Of a stretch of DNA of 52,891 nucleotides, positions 33,087 to 45,810 are shown in pieces. The translations under genes and the position numbers were made by a program. This stretch comes from Reclinomonas americana ATCC 50394 (taxonomy: Eukaryota; Jakobida; Jakobea; Jakobida). The stretch's first letter is position 1. Each line of letters opens with the position of its first letter. Location of the stretch: assembly GCA_048213135.1 (NCBI GenBank), contig PS015137.1:25880-78770 (forward strand), read 5' to 3'. Under the pieces are notes generated by a model. That model did no database searches. It worked only from the letters and a program-made list of their open reading frames with translations, and was not told the DNA's origin.

Positions 33087-35177
33087 AGAGCGAGCAGACA
33101 GAAAGACTGAGAGATGAATTGGCAGAGGGAGGGAGGGAGAGAGAGAGAGAAAAGGTAACTTACGATTGACCGATAGACACAAAGACACAATGTGTAGAGG
33201 ACAGAAGCGCACTGACGGTAGAGAGAGCAAGAAAACGCAGTTGGCATCTAAGAACTCACCTGCGGGAGCACGGGCTCCAGGTCGCGGAGGAGTTCGTCGG
33301 CCTCCTTCACCTCGTCATTGCGGAGGTGGTAGATGGCCAAGTTGAGTCGCGCCTCGGGGATGATGTCGAGCAGTGGGTAGAGGACCTTGCCGGCGTTCTC
33401 GCCATTGCGGAACACCACCAGGTTGTGCTTCACCAGATCGTTCTCGTAGTTGTAGGCGGCGCTCTGCAGGTCCATCAGCACCTTCAACTCCTCCTCGGCC
33501 ACCTGCGAGGGAGATGAGTTGGCGACGGAAAGAACAACGGATGAGCATGTGCGTTCTCATATCTGCACACCTTGCCGTTGTACAGGCGGAACTTGTTGCA
33601 TGCCTTCAGGTTGATGGCAATGGCACTGTCGGGGAACTTTTGCAAGTACGCCTCCAGCACCTCCAGCGACACGTCGTAGTAGTCGAGCTTGTAGTAGCAG
33701 AGTGCAATGTACACGTTGAGGGCGAGATACTCGCTGCGCAGCAGACAAAAGAGTCAGCCGACAGAGCACACGAGTGCAGCACTCCCACACGAACCGATGC
33801 TCCAACAGCTTCTTCTTGTAGATCTCGGTGGCCTCCTGGAAGTGGCTGCGCAAGTAGTGAATCGAGGCCAAGCTCAGCTGGTCCTCGAGTGTGTCGTGCA
33901 GCTTCTGGTGGTACATCATCAGCTTGTTCTCGTCGTTGAACTTGTGTGCCAGGTGGAACAGCAGGCGTGTTTGAAGGGAGCATTGAGGACCTGTGGTGGG
34001 GGAGAGGGAGAGGGAGAGGGAAAAGGGAGCATGAGATGGAGAGGCAACGTTGCCTGCAACAGAGAAATCAACACGATCCCACCCCAGAGAACATTGATTT
34101 CGCCCTTTCTGTGTCTCACGTCAAGAGAGGGAGAGAGATAGTTTCCACTTTCTACTTCACACTGAGAGCGAAGGCGAGGAAGAGAAACACTGCCAACAAC
34201 AGAGAATACAAGCACGAATCAAAGAATTCTCACTTTCGGCGACGCACACAAAGCAAGAGTTGCAGAGACGAAGGGAGGGAGATGCCGCCAGCAACAGAGA
34301 ACTCAAGTCATTAACATTAATTACCACAATCTGTGTGAGTGAAGGAGAGGGAGATAGAAAGAGAGGAAGTGTAGCGAACTCAGCACGATCTCTCGCCACG
34401 CAGCAAGAGTGAGCGGAAGGCTTAGTCTCTGAACGCTGGGGAAAAACAGTGAAAAGAGCGAACCCTCCCTCCCTCCTCCCCCAAATCAAGAGTTGTAGAG
34501 ACGGAGGGAGGGAAATGCCACCAACAACAGAGAACTCAAGTCATTAACATTAATTACCACATGCTGTGCGAGTGCAGGAAGCGCAGCGAACTCAGCACGA
34601 ACTCTCGCCACGCAGCAAGAGTGAGCAAAAATGTACAGTCTCTGACAGGTGGGAGAGACAAGGGAACACAAGGCACTCTCTCTCCCCCTTCTCCCTCCCT
34701 TCGGCCCACTCACCTTTCAGCGCCTCCGCCTCGGCCTCCTTGTACATGCCCAGATAAAAGTAGCAGCAGCCGAGATACAAATGATTGCGCGGATCAGCGG
34801 CCACGGCCGCAGATCCCGCTGCCGCCGACGAACCCGACGCGCCTCCTCCTCCGCCACTCGGTTTGATCGCCTCCTGGTACACCTCCATCGATTTTTTGTA
34901 GTCGCCCAGATGGAAGGCGCAGTAGCCGAGCCATGGTAAGATCGGGTACTTTTCGTCGGTTTGCCCAGAGTTGCGGTAGAACTGGGAGGGACGAGAACGA
35001 GAGAGGGTGAGAGGAGACCAATGTCCGGTTTCATGAGGAGATCTCAAGCACAAGCACAAAAAGTACGCACACAGACGAACGCACTCTCTCTGACACATCT
35101 CTCTCTCTCTCACGCACACAAAACACACACTCAAGATCAACAGTTGCTCTTGCACTCCTCTCTCTCTCTCTCACACA

Positions 35178-35210
<33 letters not shown>

Positions 35211-35458
35211 GATCAACACACGTACACACACAAGATCAACACAACCTCGCTGTCTCCCCTCCCCTTTTCCTCCCCCTCTCCTCCCCTTCTCCTCTTTTCC
35301 TCTCTCCCTTCTCCCCGCACACTGACCTCCAACAGCGCAATAGCACCCGTGTAATCGCGCTTCTCCACAAAGCTCTCCAGCTCAAGCTTCCTCTGCTTTC
35401 GCTGTTGTGGCACCGCTGGTCCACCAGTGTTCGCGGGCTTGGCGCGACTCAAGTTCAT
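31777..35458 (-). CDS. TTC26: Intraflagellar transport protein IFT56 (TTC26)
   Basis: Starts at ATG 35458 ([14 protein letters not shown]) and ends at 31777 ([13 protein letters not shown]). The chain of exons reads across the whole family: [199 protein letters not shown] and [14 protein letters not shown]56 is an all-TPR subunit of the IFT-B complex that carries cargo along the cilium axoneme, so the organism is ciliated. The only clear insertion is a Gly/Ala/Ser-rich stretch after YQEAIKPSG. The last intron begins GTTGCG at 31987 exactly after RGACI. Introns hold repeats (32640-32800, 34250-34655, 35160-35215). Confidence 0.96.
32640..33145 (-). repeat. GAGGGAAGAGGGAAG minisatellite and GA microsatellite in an IFT56 intron
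   Basis: Purine-rich on the plus strand (pyrimidine on the sense strand). GGAAAGAGGAAAGAGG/GAGGGAAGAGGGAA units occur at about 32700-32780, and an uninterrupted GA run lies near 33052-33084. No exon within. Confidence 0.8.
34252..34655 (-). repeat. Direct duplication inside an IFT56 intron, offset about 235 bp
   Basis: Copy A (about 34252-34440) and copy B (about 34487-34655) share GAACTCAAGTCATTAACATT and its continuation AATTACCACA without a mismatch. Both then have GCGAACTCAGCACGA and CTCTCGCCACGCAGCAAGAG. Copy B is shorter by a deletion in the middle. Non-coding. Confidence 0.8.
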
Positions 35459-36145
35459 TCTTTGTGTGTGATGAGAAGGGGGGAAGGAGAGAAAGGCACA
35501 AGAGAGAGACAACAAAACGCGCGCGATTGTGACGGTTGGGCAGCAATTTCGTGAAATGGCGACTGTAATCTTGCTGGCATCTACAGTAACCGTCAGCAAC
35601 TCTTACAAATCCAAACAGCAACACAGCTGCATAATGATCACCATCTTGATTGAGTACCAGAAATTGAGACTGCATGGAAACAGTGAGAAAAGGTCGAAAT
35701 AACAATTACCAAAACATCAACACAAGCGCCAGTCTTGAGGCAGCAGCAGGTTCCTTGTGGGTGTATGTGTTCGCTCACGGATCTTCGCAGCGAACAAGTC
35801 GAGAACTGCGATCTTCACCGCATAAGCGCACTTGCATAGACGCATAGCATCTTCTGCGATCGTACAAGACGCATCCACTCTTGGGAAAGAGACAGAGCCA
35901 GGCAAACAAAGCACAGCTCGCTCCGGGATCAGCGAAGTAACCAAAGCAGTGGTACACGACTGACTTCAGTGAACACTGCTCTCCTCCTCACTTCACGTCA
36001 TGTACAAACACTTGCTGCGCACTTCCGCATTCATTTTCGCAACCACATCGCACCAACACAATCTACAACACACTTCAGTGCACACAAACTAGTTCTCCAT
36101 CGCAAAACAATTTTCTTTCCCTCAGTCCAGCTTATTACTTCTTCC
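35459..36145. other. Intergenic between IFT56 5' end and cyclase gene 3' end
   Basis: The 5' flank of IFT56, then AT-richer sequence. It includes one copy of a dispersed repeat (35778-35965, minus orientation) listed separately. No gene supported. Confidence 0.5.
35778..35965 (-). repeat. Dispersed repeat, copy 1 (inverted relative to 49677-49876)
   Basis: Read on the minus strand it shares TTTGTTTGCCTGGCT, GTACGATCGCAGAA, ATGCGTCTATGCAAGTGCG, CTTATGCGGTGAAGATC and AGTTCTCGACTTGTTCG, in the same order, with the sequence at 49677-49876. The element type is unknown. Confidence 0.75.
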
Positions 36146-39100
36146 TTATTTCGCACTCGGCACCAGCAAGAAGGAGCTTACGTAGCCAATGCCCTTGACT
36201 GCGCACAGCCCCACGAATCGTGAGCAGTCAGACTCCCTTACGCTTCTGCTCCACCACCGTCTCTCACCTTCCACAGTCGACGCCTCCACCTCGAACAGTC
36301 CGCGGACGTGTCGATTCACCGACTGCACACATGGACGAGTGAGCGGTCACGAAAAGCAGCAAACTCCGTGTCTTATCTCCCCCACCTCGCTGAGTTGAAT
36401 CCTGTTCATCGGCGCTGAGCTCTCCATCCGCGACGCCATGTTGACCGAGTCTATTGCACGGCACCACCAGTAAGACAACAATTCATTCACCAACAAACAA
36501 ACAACTGCTGACTTGATGACCACGTCCAACCATAACACATCAACACAACCACCAGTCTTGTGGGCAGCGGAAGGTTTTCTTGTTCTTCTTCTTGTTCTTT
36601 TTCTCGTTCTTCTTGTTCTTGTTCTTCTTCCTTCTTTTTCTTGCTCATGTTCTTTTTCTAGTTCTTGTTTTTCTTGTTCTTGGCTTGTTCTTCTTGTTTC
36701 TTCTTCCTCCTCCTTCTCCTCCTCCTCCTTCTTCTGCCCCCTCTCTCTCCCTCGCGCCCCTTCCTCTCTTTCTCACGCACCACCATACATGTCAAACGTG
36801 CGAATGAGACCAGCCACAATGCCCGACGTCACCGGGCCGGTGTTCAGACCCATGCGGAAGTCAATCTCCAATTGATGCTGTGCGAGGCGACAACTTCAGC
36901 AGCTGGGCACACAACGCACCTGGTGCATCATTCTCACCTCGCGACACAGCTGCAAGATGGCGTGCCTGGCATCTAACGCAAACTCCACCATGGCCGTCGC
37001 ATGATCATGTCGCGGTGCATACATGCCCGAGACGGCAAGATACGCCGATCCTGTGCATTGAGATTGAGACACGCGCGCACACACAGACCTTTGCGTACAG
37101 ACACAGGAGACTCACCAATAGTCTTTACCCGTTCCACGAGGTGCTTGCGCACCAGTGCATCAAACGCACTCATCGCGAGGTGCAACACGTCGACTTTTTC
37201 ACGCAGACTCACCACCTCTGCGCTCAGGACAGCAGAAAAAGGAGAGATCAGCAAAGGCCGACACAAGCGGCAGTGAAAGCAAGACGAACCACGAGTGGAG
37301 GCACGCCGCACAGAGACCACCTTGATGAACAAACAGGTGACCTCCTTGTGGAAATCACAGAATGTTGTCTGTTCGTCGTCCGCTTGCTGTGTATGTGCAC
37401 GACACAAGCGGTGAGTGTCCAAGGACAGCTATAGCTCAAGGCTCACCACGAGGCACTCACCACATCCAGGATATCCCTCGCGGCGCTCATTGATTTCGCT
37501 GTCAGCTGCTCGAGTGCCGCGGCAGGGAACGACAGTCGAAGAAGCTGTGTTGCACGACAGATGAGCACGCAGAGCCGATCAACCCCACTCCTTTATCGAT
37601 CGTCGCACCTGCTGCAGTCGCTCGTTCGCCTCACGCTGCACATTGACACGCTGCGCCAGCAAGTGCAGTTCCGAGACACGAACCAGCAGACTTGATTCCC
37701 CCTGGTCAGTGACCAGAATACCGCGCACGAGCACACGGACGCTGTCCAACCGACCGACACACAGCTGTCAGCACTTTGTGCACATGCAGCGCAAAGCTAC
37801 TATTACATGGAGACGCAACAGTTGACCATCCTTTCGATGCACCTCGGCCTCCACTGTCGTCTCCGACACCAGCTCCGACCGCGTAACTGGTCGCAACATG
37901 TCCTCGACAGTCCATTGTTGAGAGCCTGCACTTGCGTGAGACAGGCACTTCACATCACCTCACACAAGCAACCAGCCAACTCACCGACAACCTCTTCGAC
38001 AGAATACCCCAACACTCGCGTGACCGACATGTTGCACCAGCGAATCCTGTCGTGCTCGTCGACCAACAATATCTGTTCGCATCATAGAGTGTGAATTGTC
38101 CATGCAGCCACACGAGCTCCTCCCCCCCAGCTCTCTCCACGAAACTACGTCGCTGCTCGTTGACAGCATGCCATTCATCCGGTCAATCCTCTCTTCGTAG
38201 TCGGCGCGCACCTCGGCCTCGTTCTTGTCGCTGTGCATGACGGCGCACAGGGAGCGCTGACCGCCAACCGTCACATCCGCCACATGGTATGCAATGGGGA
38301 TCAGCGTGCCGTCCTTGCGCAGACCCTGGACCGCGCGGGCACTGAACGCACACAAGGATATGCGTCAGAAAGCAAGTTCCTGAATGCGATGGTGAGATAT
38401 GAAAGCTGGAAGTCACCTTTGCAAGCCGCTACGCTCATTGCGTGCCAAGTACGCTTCGACGTAGCTGTGTGAGCGTGTGAGAGAGTGAAGTCAATATACA
38501 GTCGCAAGATGCCTGCCATCATTGGCACGCAACGAGTGGTGGCGCTCCGAGTGCGGAGCCGGCATGAGCTGACGCACATTTCGACCGATCAACTCAGCCG
38601 CGACGGGATAGCCAAACAAGTCCAGCATCGCCTTGTTCACTTGCTGAATGGTGCCTGACGTGTCCGTCACAACTACCGCTTCAGGCATAGTCGTCACCAT
38701 CGACAGTGTCTGATACATTGCCATGAGCGATCGGCTCTGAGTGGGAACTAAAGACTGCGCGTACTCACCGTATCGTGCATGCGACGCGCTTCGGCCTCTG
38801 CTGCCAGTGCCGCCCCACAGTCCTTCAGAATGGCAGCGAAAAGAAGACGGCCGTCGATATAAATCTCCATCACAATCAGTCGAATGGGCACATCGTGACC
38901 CTGACGATGCCTCGCCTGCGTAAAGTATGCGGTCAGATAGCATGGGAACAAGAGAATTCCTGGAACTTCCAAACTCACCCCGGTGGTGCGTTCCAACCGG
39001 AAAGACGAGCGTGTCGTCGAAGTGTTGATCTGCTGCAGCAATCGGCTCATGTAAACATCGTGCGCAGCGTGAATGTGTGGCGGAATGATGGTCTGCGATT

Positions 39101-42100
39101 CGTGTCATGGAGAGTATGAATTGATGGCATCACCACCAGTGAGCCGTTGTGTGCAGTACCTTGACACTGGAGCCCACGATTTCGTCGGACGTATAACCAA
39201 GCATACGAGTAAATGTCTTGTTCACAGACTCGACTGTGAGATCCTCCGTGGCGATAATCATTCCGAAACCTATCGCAGATGTCAGAACTACAAGAAATAA
39301 GAGCACAAAGCGAGAAGACCAAACAAACGCAACTTTGTGTCAATTCTTTCAACATGTGCTCGCTCTCGTTCAGCTTCTGATTCAGCGCAATCGACACCAG
39401 CAGCGACTCTGACGAAGGTGCGCACGTCAGTGATGCGCGCAGAGAAAAAACAGGAAGTGGTGGTCATTCGGAGCGCAACGTGGAAGGAGTGACTGCTGCA
39501 ACTCCGGAACCGAGTTGATCGTAGCTGCTGATAGTCCAGCGATGACTCCACGGAAAAAGCGCAGCTCCTGATCACAGGTGCGTAGCAGCGGCGCAATCAG
39601 CAGCCACGATCCGAGAGCGGCCACCACGAGACCGAGTCCCAGCAGAATCTGACCGCCGACAACCAGTTTCGACATGTAGTCTTCGTAGGTGCCACTGTAT
39701 AGCTGCAAGAAGCGAGTCAGATTGCAGGATGCATTAACATGAGATAAACATGGTAATCACTCACTTCCGCCGCCTCGTCAAAGAGCACATGCAACACGGG
39801 CTGAGCGGCCAAAAGGAACTCCATGGAATCCATTTCAGCACTCGTCACGGGAGGCCCGCGCTCTGCCGCAGCGAGACCGGTGGCAATCATTTTCTCAACC
39901 TGTTCACATGCACGATCCGTGAGATTGTTGTTGCATCAGCGGAGTAAAGCACACAGACGACAAACTTACCAAGGAATCAACCGGCGCGCAGTCCACATCG
40001 ACCCGCCACACTGGAGTCACATTGCTGCCGCGCTCATCCACTCGACAACGCGCATCGTACAACATCGAGTGTTGCAAGGCATCATCTTTCGCCGAGAAAC
40101 CACTGTTGTCGATCACTTCGAGAACGGCCCTGGCATCAATACTTGCCTGATGCGCAAGTGTCAAAACGATGAACGATGATGCAGCTCCCGCACACAGAAA
40201 AACCTGTGTAGCCTCTTCCTTCAGACTGGCCAGCAACTCGTCAGTCGGCGTGAGACCTGTCGGCTTCGTGTATTGCCACATGGCAAGGGTTAAGGCCGCC
40301 ATACTCCCTGCTCGCCTGTGAATCACGTCCACCGTGCGAATGGCGGTTGCCGTGGTAGAATCAGCGTGTGAGGATACCCACCTGCCCACGCACACACACA
40401 TTGACTCTCATCAGTGATCGCCGTGCTGGAATTAGCAACACACTGCCAGACGCAACGCCAAGACAAAGATGATTGCCACTGTGCACAGCATGATGACTGT
40501 GGCGCGGAAGGCGAGGCTGCTGAGGAACTGCCAGTTCTCTCGCGTGCACTGTGTTGGCAGATACTTGGACTCGACCACCACTGACGGTCGCACACCCTAC
40601 ACGAAAGAAAAAACGGAACAGTCAGTGCGTGCCTCGGTGTTCAAACACATCAAGAACAGAGTGCGCAACATTTCGGTCACTCTCCGACATGTCGAGATAT
40701 GTGAGGTACTGCTGCTGCAGTTTGAGTCGCATGGCGGCAGTTTCCTTTTTCGGCACAAGCCGACACGTCACCAGTCCCTCACGTAGCCTGCGGCGCACCA
40801 TGAACAGCGCCGGCACGAAGAGAAAGACGAGGAAACCAACGGCGACACTGCAGAAGAAAATTCAGCATGAGTGATGACTGGCAACAACCGACAAACACAT
40901 ACTACACTGAAACGCACCCAGCAGCCACGCCCACATAAACCCACAGCAGAGAACTCGCGTTTGTCGCTTCCTCGATTGTTTGGTCGATCATGTCTTCACA
41001 CACTTCCAGCCATGCGCTCCGTGCTCGCAGGCTGTTGCGCCCGGCACTCTCGATGAACGCCGGCTGCCGCAAAGCAGGGGTACCCGCTTGCGCAAGAGAG
41101 CAAGAGGCATACAGCTGCATCGAGAGCCGTATCAGTGTTTGCACAGCGAGGGTGCACTCATGAAGCAGCAGGAACAGACCGTCAGAGAGTCACTGTGATC
41201 CACAATCACATCCAGGTTGTGCTTCGGTCGCACCATCATGTTGACCTTGGGCACCTCGAATTGCGCCAAAATGACATTGTGTATGACGGCCTCGCTGTCC
41301 AACCGACTCCAATCGGAGTGTAGCACTGCAAGGGCATGGTGCGACGTGGTAATGTTGGAGAGGATGCGATCTCTGAAGACATCGACTCGCGCGCCGAACG
41401 AGGACGGTGCATCCTGCTTGGCATACTCGTGCATCTGTAGCGCCGAGAGGCTGGCCAATGTCGCATCGATGCTACACACCGAGAACACAAACGCGGTCAG
41501 ATAATGCCATATACAGCACATGAGCGCCGACCCTCCACACCTTGCATCGATCACAATCTCAAATACTGCGCGCCTGCCGAGCGTATCTTGCATGGTGGTG
41601 TTTGTCAGGACGCCGACAAAGATGAGCACAAAGCAGAGAGCGCCAGCGGTGAGCAACAGGGCCCAGTTGGCTCGAGTCACAGCCACAATCTGTGAAGCGG
41701 GGGAAAGGAGGAGAACAACTGTTGGTCAAGAAGGAACAATCACACACACACAAAGTACAATGAGTCTGACTGAAACCTTTTCGGCGGCAATGATGCGCCT
41801 GACAGTGCTCGAGTTGGAGTATTCACTGGCGGCAAAAGACTTGGAGTGACACGAGGCACTGCGACGAACGGTCAGTACAGATCGCATCCTGTGAGGCATT
41901 CTGTTGACTGACCTGTCTCCGTTGGATGACGCACAGCGGCTTCCCGAATCGCTTCCACGGCCTCGAGCGTCTCGATTGGGAACTAGGTCGCAAAGCACAA
42001 ATGTTAGCGACTGTCGTACGGCTTGGATGAAAACCTACGCAACTCTGATGGACAATGCGAACACTCGACTTCATGTTTGCATGCTGCACAAAGAGAATGA

Positions 42101-45100
42101 GTGAGCGACACCCACTACAAAGTACATAATTCAGGCAACTGACCCTGGACGCCGTACGCTTCTTCAAGTGAGCAGACTTCAATGAAGGCAGGCTGGCATC
42201 GTCCTTTGTGACTGGGATGTTGCGGCTTGACACCGCGGGCTGGGGTATCACCTTGACGGTCTCCACCTCCTCGTCAGGCATCTCCACAGACGACACAGAA
42301 GACGGCAACGATTGATCTGCCCTGCAGTCTGCAACAGCGACATCGCCTTCAGTACGCGCACAAAGACGCAGCGTGGTTGATAGAAGTGCCTCCTCACCAA
42401 AGTCATCGTCGCCGTCACCATCCTGGATATCGAGCTTCGAATTGAGCTTCCCGAAAGAGCTGCCAACTTGGTCGTCGCCATGGAGCATTGCATGCAAATG
42501 CTGTGGAAATGATGAGAGCGTGTGGCGAAAAAATAGGAAGACGGGGCGGCGATCATGCAGACCTGCGCAGTTTCCAGAAGAGAGAACTCGCGCTCGGCAT
42601 CGCTCGCTCGCGATCGATTGGCGCCCTCCGCCTCCACGCTGTCAGCCAGTTCGTCCAGAAAACGGCCTCGCCTAGCATCGCCCTTGATGTCGGTCACATA
42701 CTGCACACAATGCGCGGTTTAACAACTCAACATACTGGGTGCAGAAGGACATCGGTGCACACCATCGAGTAGAGCGAGATGAGCTTGAAGTCCGTTGGAT
42801 AGTCCTCCAATATGGACCTGAATAGCCGGTCGGTGACATCCTCGCGTTCGTGCAGAGTGAGCAGCAGGGAAAGTAGCTTGGCGTCTGCACACCTCAAAGA
42901 CAATTAGGGAAACAGGCACATCGCAGCGAGGTATCAGCACACAGTCGGCCAACCTTGACGATGAGCCGCAGACTCGAGTTCTCTCCACACCGCGACCGAC
43001 AGTGAATAGCACTTGCACATCTCCTGATGCAAGGCCGCCACGCGCTCCTTGTACAACACTTCGGCATATTTTCGGTCGTCGCCGGTCGCCAGCCGAGCAC
43101 CCAGAGACCACACCACCTGCTCCAAGTCGAGGGGCAAGCATTGATTGGCCTCGTGGACGGCTGTCACGTGGGCCACCAGGGATAGCGCCTGCTCCAATTC
43201 CTCTCCGTACTCGCACAGGTAGAGAGCGTGCAGCAGTGGGACCAGGAGGTTTGTCGGTGCATCCGCGGTGGAGAAGCGCAGGGTGCCTGTGGTGAACAGG
43301 GAAGAGCACAGGAAACGTGAGGAGAGGGACACAATGGTGAGAAGGGTAGAGTTGTGAAACTGAAGTGTCGGCGTCAGAGTCCGGCCACGGTGAGGAGAGG
43401 CAAGACAGATGGAGAGTGGGGAAAGGGAGCGGGAGAGGAGTGGAGGGGGAGAGGGGAGAGGGGAGAGGGGAGAGGAGGAGGGGGGAGAGGAGGAGAGGGG
43501 AGACGAGGAGAGGGGATAGAGAAGAGAGCGAGCGAGTTTGACAGACACACAGACACATACCCGCGAACATGCAGCGAGAGAGATAGCACGACACAAAGAA
43601 GAGACTGCACAGCGCAAATTCTCGAAGAGGGAAACTCTTTCACGGCACAGGGATGACAATGAGAGAAGAAAAACAACACTGCATCACCAAGGAGCCGACA
43701 CTCACCGAGCTCAAACAAGTCAATGGCTCGAGCCCACGGCTCCAGTGTTTTCGCTGACGGAAGGCGCGCGGCAATCTCCACCGCCCACACACTCGGGAAT
43801 AGGCGCGTCAAGTCGTCAGAGCCGTCTGCTCGACGACTGCCTCTGTCGCTCGCCGCGCTGCTGGATCCACTCTGCGCAAGCGTGTGTGTGTTCCGTGAGG
43901 AGAATGCAGTGCACCCTTGCAGAATAAGATACAAACCATGAACCGCTCAGTCGGCGACGCCACTGTCAGCCGACTGCTACTCTTGCCAGCCGCCAACGTC
44001 GCATCGCCGTCCGCAAAACGATCAATCACGCTACCAATTAGCCGCTGTCGCCAGCGATGCAGCAGCCACCCGATGCACCAACCCAGCAGCAGGCTGCCAC
44101 CAATCACCGCCAGTGACATCCACCACGCACTTGCCCGGATCACCGACAACGTGCCCGCGGCGACAGCAGCACACAGCATGGCCACGCACCACGCCACAGA
44201 GGCGTGACAAGCCATGGGCACTGAGAAGGGCAAGAAACGCAGTGCGCCGTACAAGAGAAGCACTCCAGCAGCCGCACCAACGCCGGCATGCAGCAGAGGC
44301 ATCGTGTGCGCGGCATACGTGTGTGTGGCAGCGAGGACAATGCGGATGATGTTGAGGGTGGCAAAGAAGCGGCCGGAGAGGATGCCGGCCGACCACAAGC
44401 GCGAGGCCGGGCCAAAGGGCATGGAGCTGAGAGGTGGAAGAGGTTGAGAGAGGGAGGGAGAGAGAGGGAGAGACAGGGAGAGAGAGAGGAGTCGTTTGAA
44501 GGAACGAAACATGAGAGGCACGACTGTCACCATGATGCCAGCGACAATGACGAGGAGAATGCCGACGGCTGCCAGCACCAGGTTGGTGCCTTCGTCGCAC
44601 ACTGCGCATGAGACACAAGGATCAGCAGCAGTGCATTCTCTCTCTTTCTCTCTCTCTCTCTGTTCCCCTTGTCCTTCTCACTCTTTCTCTCTGTCTGTTG
44701 AAGGGCACACGCAACTCCACTCTGGATCGCTGTCATTTACCACACTCAAATGCCGCAAAGTCGCAAAATCGCAGTGCAGAGGACGCAGCAAAACCAGGAC
44801 AGCGGCCGAGAGAAGCGGACCGCTGAGCACCGCGAGCTGTGTGCTTGTGTGTGAGAGAGAAAAGAGAGATAGGAGCATCCAATTACTTCCAACGTCACCT
44901 GCACGCGACACAGGAGGCCAATCATCGAGGTGCCTGCAGAGAGTTTTGATTTCGAACTCATCCTCTGGTTTTGCCGCGAAATGTAAAGCAGTTGGGCGGC
45001 CAGCACAACAATTGCAATGGCGACGTATGCAAAGGCCACATGGAAACGCGATAACGAGAGAGTCTGCGAGGGATGGGGCACGCGCTTTGTGTGAGGAACC

Positions 45101-45810
45101 TGATCATGAATATTCTTCAGCTGGTGCGCAGCAATCGACTGATTCCCATCGCGGGATGCGGTGATGACGTGCCTGTGGCAGGAGTGCGGCGGCCAGAAAC
45201 GTTGACTGCGCGGCCCCGGGGAGGTTCCCAGGCGACACCACCGTGCACACAGTCGACAGGAAGGTGACCAGCACACACAGCGCGTCAGCGGCGATTGCCT
45301 GCGCGCGCACAAAACTGAGTCAATCATTTTCCATTTCTCAACCTCCCTCGACAACTCCCACGCAACGTGCGTGAAGAGCGCGTGCGTGCCAGCGCGGTCG
45401 CGGAAGATGTGTTGCAGTGTGCGGGTGAAGCCGTGGTACATGGCGGTGAGCGTCATGAGTTGCAAGCCGACAATCGCCTTTTCTGTGTTGGTGGCGTCGT
45501 TCGCGCGTTCTTTCCGAGTTCTTCTCTCTCTCTGTGCCTTGCACGCGCTGACACACACGCACAGACTCGAGTGCTGGTGTGAGCAGGCGAGAGACTGCTT
45601 CGCGGAGTCAGGCGGGTCTCTCTTTTCTCTCTCACACACGCACGCAAATAGAAAGCAGTCTAGTTTGTTCGACAAATATGCGCATGCAACGGCTGGAGCA
45701 TCTGAAAAGAATATTGAAATCCCGGAGTGAGAGCTGTCTGTGCCGAATGGTGAGCGATGCACGGCAGGGTTGGTGTGTGCAGAGATCTCCATCGGTGAGT
45801 CGTTCAAGCT
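36146..45810 (-). CDS. Very large Tmc-type membrane protein with PAS domains and C-terminal class III cyclase
   Basis: Many exons on the minus strand; stop TAA at 36146, 5' start not certain (about 45.4-45.8 kb). From the N-terminus: ELSREAIAADALCVLVTF and further membrane helices (VAFAYVAIAIVVLAAQLLY; LVLAAVGILLVIVAGIMVTV; AVIGGSLLLGWCIGWLL). A helical Tmc/TPR-like domain follows (43.8-42.7 kb: LYKERVAALHQEMCKCYSLS; RLFRSILEDYPTDFKLISLY), then an acidic linker. A second membrane block has extracellular loops (ANWALLLTAGALCFVLIFVG; LLGLGLVVAALGSWLLIA). There are three PAS domains (LTVESVNKTFTRMLGYTSDE; MPEAVVVTDTSGTIQQVNKA; ILLVDEHDRIRWCNMSV), the pre-cyclase helix LLRLSFPAAALEQL, and a cyclase domain (RVKTIGSAYLAVSGM, FRMGLNTGPVTSGIVAG, FDMYGDSVNMASRMESS, VKGIGYVSSFLL). 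Metal-binding Asp residues are missing (see findings). It likely senses signals at a membrane through PAS domains. Confidence 0.75.
36450..36795 (-). repeat. TTC/CTT low-complexity intron in the cyclase domain
   Basis: Between FDMYG and DSVNMASRM. It is pyrimidine-rich on the plus strand (TTCTTGTTCTTC units) and includes a short repeat at about 36537-36585 (CAACACAACCACCAGTCTTGT) shared with 35713-35757. Confidence 0.7.
43415..43520 (-). repeat. GGGGAGAGGGGAGAGG minisatellite in an intron
   Basis: About 100 bp of GGGGAGAG/GGAGGGGAG units on the plus strand, lying in an intron of the Tmc-PAS-cyclase gene before the exon TLRFSTADAPTNLLVPLLH. Confidence 0.75.

Noticed and set aside
35717-35944. 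Small Cys-containing protein shared with 49689-49876
   Set aside because: The similarity is at DNA level in a dispersed repeat and one copy is interrupted; no evidence of coding constraint.
36146-45810. Splitting the large minus-strand region into two genes (Tmc part and PAS-cyclase part)
   Set aside because: Exons continue across 42.0-41.6 kb in compatible frames into the second membrane block, and the combined order matches the Tmc-PAS-cyclase architecture. A transcript would settle it.
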